This document shows positions 1 through 14,200 of a stretch of DNA of 64,000 nucleotides, in pieces; the stretch's first letter is position 1, and each line of letters begins with the position of its first letter. Below the pieces are notes generated by a model, which did no database searches, had not been told where the DNA came from, and saw only the letters and a list, made by a program, of their open reading frames with translations. The DNA is from Megalopta genalis (taxonomy: Eukaryota; Arthropoda; Insecta; Hymenoptera; Halictidae). Made by a program: the position numbers and the translations under genes. The stretch is taken from the NCBI RefSeq assembly GCF_051020955.1, contig NW_027476680.1:1-64000 (forward strand), read 5' to 3'.

Positions 1-3000
1 ATGGACTTGAAGTTAACTCGATTGTATCGCGTGCATTTGAAGCTATATCACTTATATCGCAATTATCTGATGATAAATCATATGTTTTTCATGTATTTGA
101 ACATAAGCCTTGTACTTCGCATTGATTTGAAGCTAAATCATGTGTTTCGCATGGATTTGAAGCTAACTCTTTTGTTTCGCCTGCATTTGGACATAAATCA
201 TGTATATCACAAGTATTTGAAGCTAAACCATTTGTTTCGCATGGATTTGGAGCTAAGCCTTTTACTTCGCATTGATTTGAAGCTAAATCATGTGTTTCGG
301 CTGGATTTCAAGCTAACTCGTTTGTTTCGCATGCAGTTGAAGCTAAATCATGTTTATCACAAGTAGCTGAATATAAACCATCTGTTTCGCATGAACATTG
401 AGCTAAACCATGTGATTCGCATGAATTTGAAGCTAAATGATGTGTTTCGCTTGGTTTTGAAGCTAACTCTTTTGTTTCGCCTGCATTTGAAGATAAATCA
501 TGTATAGCACAAGTATTTGAAGCTAAACCATTTGTATCGCGTGGATTTGAAGATATGACTTCTACTTCGCATTGATTTGAAGCTAACTCGATTGTTTCGT
601 CTGCATATGAAGCTATATCACTTATAACGCAATTATCTGCAGCTAAGCCATTTGTTTCTCATGTATTTGAAGCTAAGCCTTCCACTTCGCATTGATTTGA
701 ACCTAAATAATGTGTTTCGCTTGGATTTGAAGGTAAAGCGTTTGTTTCGCATGCAGTTGAAGCTAAATCATGTATATCTCAAGTATTTGAAGCTAAACCA
801 CTTGTTTCATATTGATTTGATGATAAGCCTTCTACGTCGCATTGATTTGAAGCTAAGCCTTATATTTCGCATTGATTTGAAGGTAAATCATGTGTTTCGC
901 TTGGATTTGAAGCTAACTCGATTGTTTCGCATGCAGTTGATGCTAAATCATGTATATCACAAGTATTTGAAGCTAAACCATTTGTTTCGCATGGATTTGA
1001 AGATAATCCTCCTACTTCGCATGGATTTGAAGCTAACTCGATTGATTCGACTGCATTTGAATCTATATCACTTATATCGCAATTATCTGAAGATAAATCA
1101 TTTGTTTCTCATGTATTTGAAGCTAAGCCGTCTATTTCGCACTGATTTGAAGCTAAATCATATGTTTCGCATGGAATTGAAGCTAACTCGTTTTCTTCGC
1201 CTGTATTTGAAGCTAAATCATGTATATCACAAGTATTTGAAGCTAAATCATTCATTTCGCAAGGATTTGAAACTAAGGCTTCTACTTCGCTTTGATTTGA
1301 AGCTAAATCACGTGATTCGCATGGACTTGAAGTTATCTCGATTGTATCGCGTGCATTTGAAGCTATATCACTTATATCGCAATTATCTGATGATAAATCA
1401 TATGTTTTTCATGTATTTGAACATAAGCCTTGTACTTCGCATTGATTTGAAGCTAAATCATGTGTTTCGCATGGATTTGAAGCTAACTCTTTTGTTTCGC
1501 CTGCATTTGGACATAAATCATGTATATCACAAGTATTTGAAGCTAAACAATTTGATTCGCATGGATTTGGAGCTAAGCCTTCTACTTCGCATTGATTTGA
1601 AGCTAAATCATGTGTTTCGGCTGGATTTGAAGCTAACTCGTTTGTTTCGCATGCAGTTGAAGCTAAATCATGCATATCACCAGTATTTGAAGCTACACCA
1701 ATTGTTTCGCGTGGATTCGAAGATAATCCTTCTACTTCGCATTGATTTGAAGCTAAATCATGTATATCACAAGTATTTGAAGCTAACTCGTTTGTTTCGC
1801 ATGCATTTGAACATAAATCATGTATATCACAAATATTTGAAGCTAAACCGTTTGATTCGCATGGATTTGAAGCTAAGCCTTCTACTTCGCATTGATTTGA
1901 AGCTAAATCACGTGATTCGCATGGACTTGAAGTTAACTCGATTGTATCGCGTGCATTTGAAGCTATATCACTTATATCGCAATTATCTGATGATAAATCA
2001 TATGTTTTTCATGTATTTGAACATAAGCCTTGTACTTCGCATTGATTTGAAGCTAAATCATGTGTTTCGCATGGATTTGAAGCTAACTCTTTTGTTTCGC
2101 CTGCATTTGGACATAAATCATGTATATCACAAGTATTTGAAGCTAAACCATTTGTTTCGCATGGATTTGGAGCTAAGCCTTTTACTTCGCATTGATTTGA
2201 AGCTAAATCATGTGTTTCGGCTGGATTTCAAGCTAACTCGTTTGTTTCGCATGCAGTTGAAGCTAAATCATGTTTATCACAAGTAGCTGAATATAAACCA
2301 TCTGTTTCGCATGAACATTGAGCTAAACCATGTGATTCGCATGAATTTGAAGCTAAATGATGTGTTTCGCTTGGTTTTGAAGCTAACTCTTTTGTTTCGC
2401 CTGCATTTGAAGATAAATCATGTATAGCACAAGTATTTGAAGCTAAACCATTTGTATCGCGTGGATTTGAAGATATGACTTCTACTTCGCATTGATTTGA
2501 AGCTAACTCGATTGTTTCGTCTGCATATGAAGCTATATCACTTATAACGCAATTATCTGCAGCTAAGCCATTTGTTTCTCATGTATTTGAAGCTAAGCCT
2601 TCCACTTCGCATTGATTTGAACCTAAATAATGTGTTTCGCTTGGATTTGAAGGTAAAGCGTTTGTTTCGCATGCAGTTGAAGCTAAATCATGTATATCTC
2701 AAGTATTTGAAGCTAAACCACTTGTTTCATATTGATTTGATGATAAGCCTTCTACGTCGCATTGATTTGAAGCTAAGCCTTATATTTCGCATTGATTTGA
2801 AGGTAAATCATGTGTTTCGCTTGGATTTGAAGCTAACTCGATTGTTTCGCATGCAGTTGATGCTAAATCATGTATATCACAAGTATTTGAAGCTAAACCA
2901 TTTGTTTCGCATGGATTTGAAGATAATCCTCCTACTTCGCATGGATTTGAAGCTAACTCGATTGATTCGACTGCATTTGAATCTATATCACTTATATCGC

Positions 3001-5195
3001 AATTATCTGAAGATAAATCATTTGTTTCTCATGTATTTGAAGCTAAGCCGTCTATTTCGCACTGATTTGAAGCTAAATCATATGTTTCGCATGGAATTGA
3101 AGCTAACTCGTTTTCTTCGCCTGTATTTGAAGCTAAATCATGTATATCACAAGTATTTGAAGCTAAATCATTCATTTCGCAAGGATTTGAAACTAAGGCT
3201 TCTACTTCGCTTTGATTTGAAGCTAAATCACGTGATTCGCATGGACTTGAAGTTATCTCGATTGTATCGCGTGCATTTGAAGCTATATCACTTATATCGC
3301 AATTATCTGATGATAAATCATATGTTTTTCATGTATTTGAACATAAGCCTTGTACTTCGCATTGATTTGAAGCTAAATCATGTGTTTCGCATGGATTTGA
3401 AGCTAACTCTTTTGTTTCGCCTGCATTTGGACATAAATCATGTATATCACAAGTATTTGAAGCTAAACAATTTGATTCGCATGGATTTGGAGCTAAGCCT
3501 TCTACTTCGCATTGATTTGAAGCTAAATCATGTGTTTCGGCTGGATTTGAAGCTAACTCGTTTGTTTCGCATGCAGTTGAAGCTAAATCATGCATATCAC
3601 CAGTATTTGAAGCTACACCAATTGTTTCGCGTGGATTCGAAGATAATCCTTCTACTTCGCATTGATTTGAAGCTAAATCATGTATATCACAAGTATTTGA
3701 AGCTAACTCGTTTGTTTCGCATGCATTTGAACATAAATCATGTATATCACAAATATTTGAAGCTAAACCGTTTGATTCGCATGGATTTGAAGCTAAGCCT
3801 TCTACTTCGCATTGATTTGAAGCTAAATCACGTGATTCGCATGGACTTGAAGTTAACTCGATTGTATCGCGTGCATTTGAAGCTATATCACTTATATCGC
3901 AATTATCTGATGATAAATCATATGTTTTTCATGTATTTGAACATAAGCCTTGTACTTCGCATTGATTTGAAGCTAAATCATGTGTTTCGCATGGATTTGA
4001 AGCTAACTCTTTTGTTTCGCCTGCATTTGGACATAAATCATGTATATCACAAGTATTTGAAGCTAAACCATTTGTTTCGCATGGATTTGGAGCTAAGCCT
4101 TTTACTTCGCATTGATTTGAAGCTAAATCATGTGTTTCGGCTGGATTTCAAGCTAACTCGTTTGTTTCGCATGCAGTTGAAGCTAAATCATGTTTATCAC
4201 AAGTAGCTGAATATAAACCATCTGTTTCGCATGAACATTGAGCTAAACCATGTGATTCGCATGAATTTGAAGCTAAATGATGTGTTTCGCTTGGTTTTGA
4301 AGCTAACTCTTTTGTTTCGCCTGCATTTGAAGATAAATCATGTATAGCACAAGTATTTGAAGCTAAACCATTTGTATCGCGTGGATTTGAAGATATGACT
4401 TCTACTTCGCATTGATTTGAAGCTAACTCGATTGTTTCGTCTGCATATGAAGCTATATCACTTATAACGCAATTATCTGCAGCTAAGCCATTTGTTTCTC
4501 ATGTATTTGAAGCTAAGCCTTCCACTTCGCATTGATTTGAACCTAAATAATGTGTTTCGCTTGGATTTGAAGGTAAAGCGTTTGTTTCGCATGCAGTTGA
4601 AGCTAAATCATGTATATCTCAAGTATTTGAAGCTAAACCACTTGTTTCATATTGATTTGATGATAAGCCTTCTACGTCGCATTGATTTGAAGCTAAGCCT
4701 TATATTTCGCATTGATTTGAAGGTAAATCATGTGTTTCGCTTGGATTTGAAGCTAACTCGATTGTTTCGCATGCAGTTGATGCTAAATCATGTATATCAC
4801 AAGTATTTGAAGCTAAACCATTTGTTTCGCATGGATTTGAAGATAATCCTCCTACTTCGCATGGATTTGAAGCTAACTCGATTGATTCGACTGCATTTGA
4901 ATCTATATCACTTATATCGCAATTATCTGAAGATAAATCATTTGTTTCTCATGTATTTGAAGCTAAGCCGTCTATTTCGCACTGATTTGAAGCTAAATCA
5001 TATGTTTCGCATGGAATTGAAGCTAACTCGTTTTCTTCGCCTGTATTTGAAGCTAAATCATGTATATCACAAGTATTTGAAGCTAAATCATTCATTTCGC
5101 AAGGATTTGAAACTAAGGCTTCTACTTCGCTTTGATTTGAAGCTAAATCACGTGATTCGCATGGACTTGAAGTTAACTCGATTGTATCGCGTGCA
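1..5195. repeat. 1920-bp higher-order repeat, about 2.7 tandem copies
   Basis: Copy 1 is 1-1920, copy 2 is 1921-3840, and a partial copy 3 runs from 3841 to about 5195, where it breaks off with a one-base deletion in the GCATTTGAAG segment near 5190. Line-by-line comparison of copies 1 and 2 shows no difference that I can find. The unit is 64 x 30 bp. It contains an internal older duplication: 1321-1680 closely matches 1-360 (= 1921-2280) with only a few substitutions. Near identity implies very recent amplification or gene conversion, or possibly an assembly duplication. The window begins inside the array, so the true copy number is unknown. Confidence 0.93.
652..2286 (+). other. Open decapeptide-repeat frame (544 codons), probably not a gene
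   Basis: This is the longest stop-free stretch in the window, repeated identically at 2572-4206 because of the 1920-bp HOR. It reads as about 54 imperfect decapeptides of the type MDLKLNHVFR: basic, leucine-rich, with aromatic and histidine residues. There is no signal peptide, recognisable domain, promoter or splice context. The frame is open because the 30-bp unit is a multiple of three and lacks stops in this phase; it ends at AAGTAG. In the right arm the same frame is stopped again and again by GATTAG. I see no evidence of translation and regard it as a satellite by-product; a repetitive protein gene remains a minor alternative. Confidence 0.3.
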
Positions 5196-8100
5196 TTGAA
5201 GCTATATCACTTATATCGCAATTATCTGATGATAAATCATATGTTTTTCATGTATTTGAACATAAGCCTTGTACTTCGCATTGATTTGAAGCTATATCAT
5301 GTGTTTCGCATGGATTTGAAGCTAACTCGTTTGTTTGGCATGCAGTTGAAGCTAAATCATGTATATCACAAGTATTGGAAGCCAAACCATTTGATTCGCA
5401 TGAATTTGAAGCTAAATCATGTGTTTCGCTTGGATTTGAAACTAAGCCTTCTACTTCGCATTGATTAGAAGCTAAATCTTGTGTTTGGTATGGATTTGAA
5501 GCTAACTCGGTTGTTTCACCTACATTCGAAGTTATATCATGTATAATCGCAAGTATTTGAAGCTCAGTCATTCTTTTCGCATGGATTTGAAGCTAAGCCT
5601 TCTACTTCGCATTGATTTGAATCTAAATCATGTGATTCACTTGGATTTGATGCTAACCCTTCTACTTCGCATTGATTTGAAGCTAAATCATGAGTTTCGC
5701 TTGGATTTGTAGTTAACACGTTTGTTTTACATGTACTTGAAGCTCAATCATGTATATCACAAGTATTTGAAGCTGAACAATTTGTTTCGCATGAATACTA
5801 AGTTAAACCATGTTTTTCGCATGAGTATTAAGCTAAACCATGTTTTTGTAATGAATTTGAAGCTAAATCATGTGTTTCTCATGGATTTGAAGCTATCTCG
5901 TTTGTTTGGCATGCAGTTGAAGCTAAATCATGTATATCACAAGTATTGGAAGCCAAACCATTAGATTCGCATGAATTTGAAGCTAAATCATGTGTTTCGC
6001 TTGGATTTGAAACTAAGCCTTCTACTTCGCATTGATTAGAAGCTAAATCTTGTGTTTGGTATAGATTTGAAGCTAACTCGGTTGTTTCACCTACATTCGA
6101 AGTTATATCACGTATAATCGCAAGTATTTGAAGCTCAGTCATTCGTTTCGCATGGATTTGAAGCTAAGCCTTCTACTTCGCAATGATTTGAAGTTAAATC
6201 ATATGTTTCGCTTGAATTTGAAGCTAACTCGTTTGTTTCTCCTGCAATTGAAGCTAAATCATGTATAACACAAGTATTTGAAGCTAAACCATCTGTTTCG
6301 CAATGGATTTGAAGATAATCCTCCTACTTCGCATGGATTTGAAGCTAACTCGATTGATTCGACTGCATTTGAATCTATATCACTTATATCGCAATTATCT
6401 GAAGATAAATCATTTGCTTCTCATGTATTTGAATCTAAGCCGTCTATTTCGCACTGATTTGAAGCTAAATCATATGTTTCGCATGGAATTGAAGCTAACT
6501 CGTTTGTTTCGCATGCAGTTGAAGCTAAATCGTTTTTATCACAAGTATCTGAATCTATACCATCTGTTTAGCGAGAATATGAAGCTATGAAGCTAAACGA
6601 TGTGATTTGCATTAATTTGAAGCTAAATCATATGTTTCGCTTGGATTTGAAGCTAACTCGTTTGTTTCTCCTGTATTTGAAGCTAAATCATGTATATCAC
6701 AAGTATTTGAAGCTAAGCCATGTGTTTCGGTTGGATTTGAAACTAAGCCTTCTACTTCGCATTGATTAGAAGCTAAATCTTGTGTTTGGTATAGATTTGA
6801 AGCTAACTCGGTTGTTTCACCTACATTCGAAGTTATATCACGTATAATCGCAAGTATTTGAAGCTCAGTCATTCTTCTCGCATGGATTTGAAGCTAAGCC
6901 TTCTACTTCGCATTGATTTGAAGCTAAATCATATGTTTCGCTTGGATTTGAAGCTAACTCGTTTGTTTCTCCTGCATTTGAAGCCAAATCATGTTTATCA
7001 CAAGTATGTGAAACTGAACCATCTGTTTCGAATGGTTACGAAGATAAGCATTCTACTTCGCATTGATTTGAAGCTAAATCATGTGATCGACATTGATTTG
7101 AAGGTAACTCTTTTGTTTCGCATGCAGTTGAAGCTAAATCACGTATATCGCAAGTATTTGAAGCTAAACCATTTGATTCGCATTGATTTGTAGCTAAGTC
7201 TTCTACTTTGCATGAATTTGAAGCTAAACCATGTGTCGCGCTTGAATTTGTAGCTATCTCGTTTGTTTCGCATGCAGTTGAAGCTAAATAATGTATATTA
7301 CAAGTATTAGAAGCTAATTCATATGATTCGCATGGATTTGAAGATAAGCCTCCTACATCGCATTGATTTGAAGCTAACTCGATTGTTTCGCCTACATTTG
7401 AAGCTATATCACTTATATTCTCAAGTATTTGACGGTCAATCATTCGTTTCGCATGAATTTGAAGCTAAGCCTTCTACTTCGCATTGATTTGAATCTAAAT
7501 CATGTGATTCACTTGGATTTGATGCTAACCCTTCTACTTCGCATTGATTTGAAGCTAAATCATGAGTTTCGCTTGGATTTGTAGTTAACACGTTTGTTTT
7601 ACATGTACTTGAAGCTCAATCATGTATATCACAAGTATTTGAAGCTGAACAATTTGTTTCGCATGAATACTATGTTAAACCATGTTTTTCGCATGAGTAT
7701 TAAGCTAAACCATGGTTTTGTAATGAATTTGAAGCTAAATCATGTGTTTCTCATGGATTTGAAGCTAACTCGTTTGTTTGGCATGCAGTTGAAGCTAAAT
7801 CATGTTTATCACAAGTATTTGAAACTGAACCATCTGTTTCGAATGGTTTCGAAGATAAGCATTCTACTTCGCATTGATTTGAAGCTATATCATGTGATCG
7901 ACATTGATTTGAAGGTAACTCTTTTGTTTCGCATGCAGTTGAAGCTAAATCACGTATATCGCAAGTATTTGACGCGAAACCATTTTATTCGCATTGATTT
8001 GTAGCTAAGTCTTCTACTTTGCATGAATTTGAAGCTAAACCATGTGTCGCGCTTGAATTTGTAGCTAACTCGTTTGTTTCGCATGCAGTTGAAGCTAAAT

Positions 8101-8340
8101 AATGTATATTACAAGTATTAGAAGCTAATTCATATGATTCGCATGGATTTGAAGATAAGCCTCCTACTTCGCATTGATTTGAAGCTAACTCGATTGTTTC
8201 GCCTACATTTGAAGCTATATCACTTATATTCTCAAGTATTTGACGGTCAATCATTCGTTTCGCATGAATTTGAAGCTAAGCCTTCTACTTCGCATTGATT
8301 TGAATCTAAATCATGTGTTTCTCTTGGATTTGAAGCTAAC
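5196..8340. repeat. Divergent satellite with shuffled duplications (1872, 811, 730 and 571 bp offsets)
   Basis: Units here are less uniform than in the flanking HORs. A block around 5590-5960 recurs around 7460-7830 (offset 1872 bp). A block around 6970-7480 recurs around 7780-8290 (offset 811 bp). A third block containing a CACCTACATTCGAAG variant followed by ATAATCGCAAG occurs near 5515, 6085 and 6815 (offsets 571 and 730 bp). None of these offsets is an exact multiple of 150 bp, which points to out-of-register exchanges. No non-satellite sequence is visible. Confidence 0.85.
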
Positions 8341-11238
8341 TCGTTTGTTTCGCATGCAGTTGAAGCTAAATCATGTATATGACAAGTATCTGGATCTAAT
8401 CCACCTGTTTCGCAAGAATATGAAGATATGAAGCTAATCCATGTGATTCGCAATTATCTGAAGATAAATCATTTGTTTCTCATGTGTTTGAAGCTAAGCC
8501 TTCTACTTCGCATTGATTCGAAGCTAATTCATGTGAATCTCATGGATTTGTGGTTAACTCGTTTGTTTCGCATGCACTTGAAGCTAAATCATGTATATCA
8601 CAAGTATTTGCAGCTAAACTATTTGTTTCGCATGGATTTGAAGATAAGACTTCTACTTCGCATTGATTTGAAGCTAACTCGATTGTTCCGCCTGCATATG
8701 AAGCTATATCACTTATATCGCAATTATCTGAAGGTAAATCATTTGTTTATCATGCATTTGAAGATAAGCCTTGTACTTCGCATTGATTTGAAGCTAAAGC
8801 ATGTGCTTCGCATGGATTTGAAGCTAACTCGTTTGTTTCGTCTGCATTTGAAGCTGAATCATGTATATCACAAGTATTTGAAGCTAAACTATTTGTTTCG
8901 CATGAATTTGAAGCTAAGCCTTCTATTTCGCATTGATTTGAATCTAAATCATGTGTTTCGCTTGGTTTTGAAGCTAACTCGTTTGTTTCGCATGCAGTTG
9001 AAGCTAAATCATGTTTATCACAAGTATCTGAATCTAAACCATCTGTTTCGCATGAATATTAAGCTAAATCATGTGTTTCGCATGGATTTGAAGCTATATC
9101 ACTTATATCGCAATTGTCTGATTCTAAATCACTTGTTTCTCATGTATTTGAATCTAATCCTTCTACTTCGCATGGATTTGAATTTAACTCGTTTGTTCCG
9201 CATGAAGTTGAAGCTAAATCATGTATATCACAAGTATTTGAAGTTAAACCATTTGTTTGGCATGGATTTGTAGCTAAGCCTTCTACTTCGCATTGATTTG
9301 AATCTAAATCATGTGTTACGCTGGGATTTGAAGGTCACTCGTTTGTTACGCATGCAGTTGAAGCTAAATCATGTATATCACAAGTATTTGTAACTAAACC
9401 ATTTGTTTCGCATGGATTTGAAGGTAAGCCTTTTACTTCGCATGAATTTGAATCTAAATCATGTGTTTCGTATGGATGTAAAGCAAACTCGTGTGTTTCG
9501 CCTGCATTCGAAGTTATATCACGTATAATCGCAAGTATTTGAAGCTAAACCATTTGTTTCGCAAGGATTTGAAGCAAAGCCATCTACTTCGCATTGATTT
9601 GAAGCTGAATCATGTGTTTCGCTTGGATTTGAAGTTCACTCGTTTGTTTCGCCTGCATTTGAAGCTATATCACTTATATCGCAAGTATATGAATCTAAAT
9701 AATCTGTGTCGCATGGATTTGATGCTAATCCTTCTACTTCGCATTGATTTGAAGCTGAATCATGTGTTTCGCATGGTTTTGAAGATAAATCGTTTGTTTC
9801 GCATGCAGTTGAAGCTAAATCATGTATATGACAAGTATCTGGATCTAATCCACCTGTTTCGCAAGAATATGAAGATATGAAGCTAATCCATGTGATTCGC
9901 AATTATCTGAAGATAAATCATTTGTTTCTCATGTGTTTGAAGCTAAGCCTTCTACTTCGCATTGATTCGAAGCTAATTCATGTGAATCTCATGGATTTGT
10001 GGTTAACTCGTTTGTTTCGCATGCACTTGAAGCTAAATCATGTATATCACAAGTATTTGCAGCTAAACTATTTGTTTCGCATGGATTTGAAGATAAGACT
10101 TCTACTTCGCATTGATTTGAAGCTAACTCGATTGTTCCGCCTGCATATGAAGCTATATCACTTATATCGCAATTATCTGAAGGTAAATCATTTGTTTATC
10201 ATGCATTTGAAGATAAGCCTTGTACTTCGCATTGATTTGAAGCTAAAGCATGTGCTTCGCATGGATTTGAAGCTAACTCGTTTGTTTCGTCTGCATTTGA
10301 AGCTGAATCATGTATATCACAAGTATTTGAAGCTAAACTATTTGTTTCGCATGAATTTGAAGCTAAGCCTTCTATTTCGCATTGATTTGAATCTAAATCA
10401 TGTGTTTCGCTTGGTTTTGAAGCTAACTCGTTTGTTTCGCATGCAGTTGAAGCTAAATCATGTTTATCACAAGTATCTGAATCTAAACCATCTGTTTCGC
10501 ATGAATATTAAGCTAAATCATGTGTTTCGCATGGATTTGAAGCTATATCACTTATATCGCAATTGTCTGATTCTAAATCACTTGTTTCTCATGTATTTGA
10601 ATCTAATCCTTCTACTTCGCATGGATTTGAATTTAACTCGTTTGTTCCGCATGAAGTTGAAGCTAAATCATGTATATCACAAGTATTTGAAGTTAAACCA
10701 TTTGTTTGGCATGGATTTGTAGCTAAGCCTTCTACTTCGCATTGATTTGAATCTAAATCATGTGTTACGCTGGGATTTGAAGGTCACTCGTTTGTTACGC
10801 ATGCAGTTGAAGCTAAATCATGTATATCACAAGTATTTGTAACTAAACCATTTGTTTCGCATGGATTTGAAGGTAAGCCTTTTACTTCGCATGAATTTGA
10901 ATCTAAATCATGTGTTTCGTATGGATGTAAAGCAAACTCGTGTGTTTCGCCTGCATTCGAAGTTATATCACGTATAATCGCAAGTATTTGAAGCTAAACC
11001 ATTTGTTTCGCAAGGATTTGAAGCAAAGCCATCTACTTCGCATTGATTTGAAGCTGAATCATGTGTTTCGCTTGGATTTGAAGTTCACTCGTTTGTTTCG
11101 CCTGCATTTGAAGCTATATCACTTATATCGCAAGTATATGAATCTAAATAATCTGTGTCGCATGGATTTGATGCTAATCCTTCTACTTCGCATTGATTTG
11201 AAGCTGAATCATGTGTTTCGCATGGTTTTGAAGATAAA
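8341..11238. repeat. 1449-bp higher-order repeat, two tandem copies
   Basis: Copy 1 is about 8341-9789 and copy 2 about 9790-11238. The junction marker is TATATGACAAGTATCTGGAT (8377 and 9826) followed by a segment with GAAGATATGAAGC. The two copies are practically identical over their length, including rare variants such as the GATTTGTGG and CTTATATCGCAATTGTC segments. The unit is 48 x 30 + 9 bp, so the junction is out of 30-bp register but still a multiple of three. Right of about 11238 the sequence leaves the repeat at AAGCTGAATCATG. Confidence 0.9.
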
Positions 11239-14200
11239 TCGTTTGTTTCGCATGCAGTTGAAGCTGAATCATGTATATCACAAGTATTTGAAGCTAAACC
11301 ATCTGTTTCGCATGGTTTCGAAGATAAGCCTTCTACTTCCAATTGATTTGAAGATAAATCATGTGATTCGCAATGATTTGAAGGTAACTCATTTGTTTCA
11401 CATGCATTTGAACCAATTTCACTTATATTCGCCAGTATTTGAAGATAAATCATTCGTTTCGCGTGGATTTGAAGCTAAGCCACCTACTTCGTATTGATTT
11501 GAAGCTAAATCATGTATTCGCCTGGATTTGAAGCCAACTCGTTTGTTTCGCCTGCAGTTGAAGCTAAATCATGTATATCACAATTATTTGAAGCTGAACC
11601 ATTTGTTTCGCATGGATTTGAAGCTAAGCCTTCTACTGCGCATTGATTGGAAGCTAAATCATGTGTTTCGCTTGCATTTGAAGCTAACTCGTTTGTTTCG
11701 TCCGCATTTGAACCAATATCACTTATATTCGCAAAGTATTTGAAGCTAAACCATTCGTTTTGCATGAATTTGAAGCTAAGCGTCCTACTTCGCATTAATT
11801 TGAAGCTAAATCGTGTGTTTCGCTTGCATTTGAAGCTAACTCGTTTGTTTCGCATGCAGTTGAAGCTTCATCATGTTTATCACAAGTATCTGAATCTAAA
11901 CCATCTGTTTCGCATGAATATTAAGCTAAACCATGTGTCTCGCATGGATTTGAAGCTATATCACTTATATTCGCAAGTATTTGAAGCTAAACCATTTGTT
12001 TTGCATGGTTTCGAAGATAAGTCTTCTACTTCGCATTGAGATGAAGCTAAATCATGTGATTCGAACTGATTTGAAGCTAACTCGTTTGTTTCGTCTGCAT
12101 TTGAATCTATATCACTTATATTCACAAGTATTTGAAGCTAAACCATTCGTTTTGAATGAATTTGAAGCTAAGCGTCCTACTTCGCATTAATTTGAAGCTA
12201 AATCGTGTGTTTCGTTTGCATTTGAAGCTAACTCGTTTGTCTCGCATGCTGTTCAAGCTAAATCATGTATATCATAAGTATTTGAAGCTAAACCATTTGA
12301 TTAGCATGGATTTTAAGCTAAGCCTTCTTCTTCGCATTGATTTGACGCTAAATCATGTGTTTCGCACGGATTTGAGGCTAACTCCTTTGTTTCGCATGCA
12401 GTTGAAGATAAATCATGTACATCACAAGTATTTGAAGCTAAACCATTTGTTTCGCATGGATTTGAAGCTAAGCCTTCTACTGCGCATTGATTTGAAGCTA
12501 AATCATGTGTTTCGCTTGGATTTGAAGCCAACTCGTTTGTTTCGCCTGCAGTTGAAGCCACATCATGTATATCACAATTATTTGAAGCTGAACCATTTGT
12601 TTCGCATGGATTTGAAGCTAAGCCTTCTACTGCGCATTGATTTGAAGCTAAATCATGTGTTTCGCTTCCATTTGAAGCTAACTCGTTTGTTTCGTCTGCA
12701 TTTGAACCAATATCACTTATATTCGCCAGTATTTGAAGATAAATCATTCGTTTCGCATGGATTTGAAGCTAAGCCTCCTACTTCGTATTGATTAGAAGCA
12801 AAATCATGTATTCGCATGGATTTGAAGCCAACTCGTTGTTTCGCATGCAGTTGAAGCTAAATCACGTATATCACAAGTATTTGAAACTGAACCATTTGTT
12901 TGGCATGGTTTTGAAGCTAAGCCTTCTACTTCGCATTTATTTGATGCTAAGTCACGTGTTTCGCATTGATTTGGAGATAACTCGTTAGTGTCGCATGCAT
13001 TTGAACCAATTTCACTTATATTCGCCAGTATTTGAAGATAAATCATTCGTTTCGCATGGATTTGAAGCTAAGCCTCCTAGTTCGTATTTATTTGGAGCTA
13101 AATCATGTATTCGCTTGGAATTGAAGCCAACTCGTTTGTATCGCCTGCAGTTGAAGCTAAATCATGTATATCACAATTATTTGAAGCTGAACCATTTGTT
13201 TTGCATGGATTTGTAGCTAAGCCTTCTACTTCGCATTTATTTGATGCTAAATCACGTGTTTCGCATTGATTTGAAGAAAACTCGTTTGTTTCGTCTGCAT
13301 TTGAACCAATATCACTTATATTCGCCAGTATTTGAAGATAAATCATTCGTTTCGCATGGATTTGAAGCTAAGCCTCCTAGTTCGTATTGATTTGAAGCTA
13401 AATCATGTATTCGCTTGGTTTTGAAGCCAACTCGTTTGTTTCGCCTGCAGTTGAAGCTAAATCATGTATATCACAATTATTTGAAGCTGAACCATTTGTT
13501 TCGCATGGACTTGAAGCTAAGCCTTCTACTGCGCATTGATTTGAAGCTAAATCATGTATTCGCTTGGTTTTGAAGCCAACTCGTTTGTTTCGCCTGCAGT
13601 TGAAGCTAAATCATGTATATCACAATTATTTGAAGCTGAACCATTTGTTTCGCACGGACTTGAAGCTAAGCCTTCTACTGCGCATTGATTTGAAGCTCAA
13701 TCATGTGTTTCGCTTGGATTTGAAGCTAACTCGTTTGTTTCGAATGCAGTTGAATCTAATTCATGTATATCACATATATTTGAAGCTGAACAATTGTTTC
13801 GCATGAATATTAAGCTAAGCCTTCTACTGCGCATTGATTTGAAGCTAAATCATTTATTTCGCAGGTATTTGAAGCTAAACTATTGGATTTGCATGTATTT
13901 GAAATTAATACTTCTATTTCGCATTGATTTGAAGCTGAATCATACGTTTTGCATGGATTAGAATCTAACTCGTTGGTTTGCCTGCATTTGAAGCTATAAC
14001 ACTGATATTCGCAAGTATTTCAAGGTCAATCATTCGTTTCGCATGGATTTGAAGTTAAGCCTTCTACTTCGCATGGAGTTGAAGCTAAGCCTTCTACTTC
14101 GCATTGATTTGAATCTTAATCATGTGTTTCGCATGGATTTGAATTAAAATCGTTTGATTCACCTGCAGTTGATGCTAAAGCATGTATATCACTAGTATTT

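Noticed and set aside
2572..4206. Second 544-aa ORF as a duplicated protein gene
   Set aside because: It is the same stop-free stretch copied by the 1920-bp satellite HOR; no domain, signal or start context.
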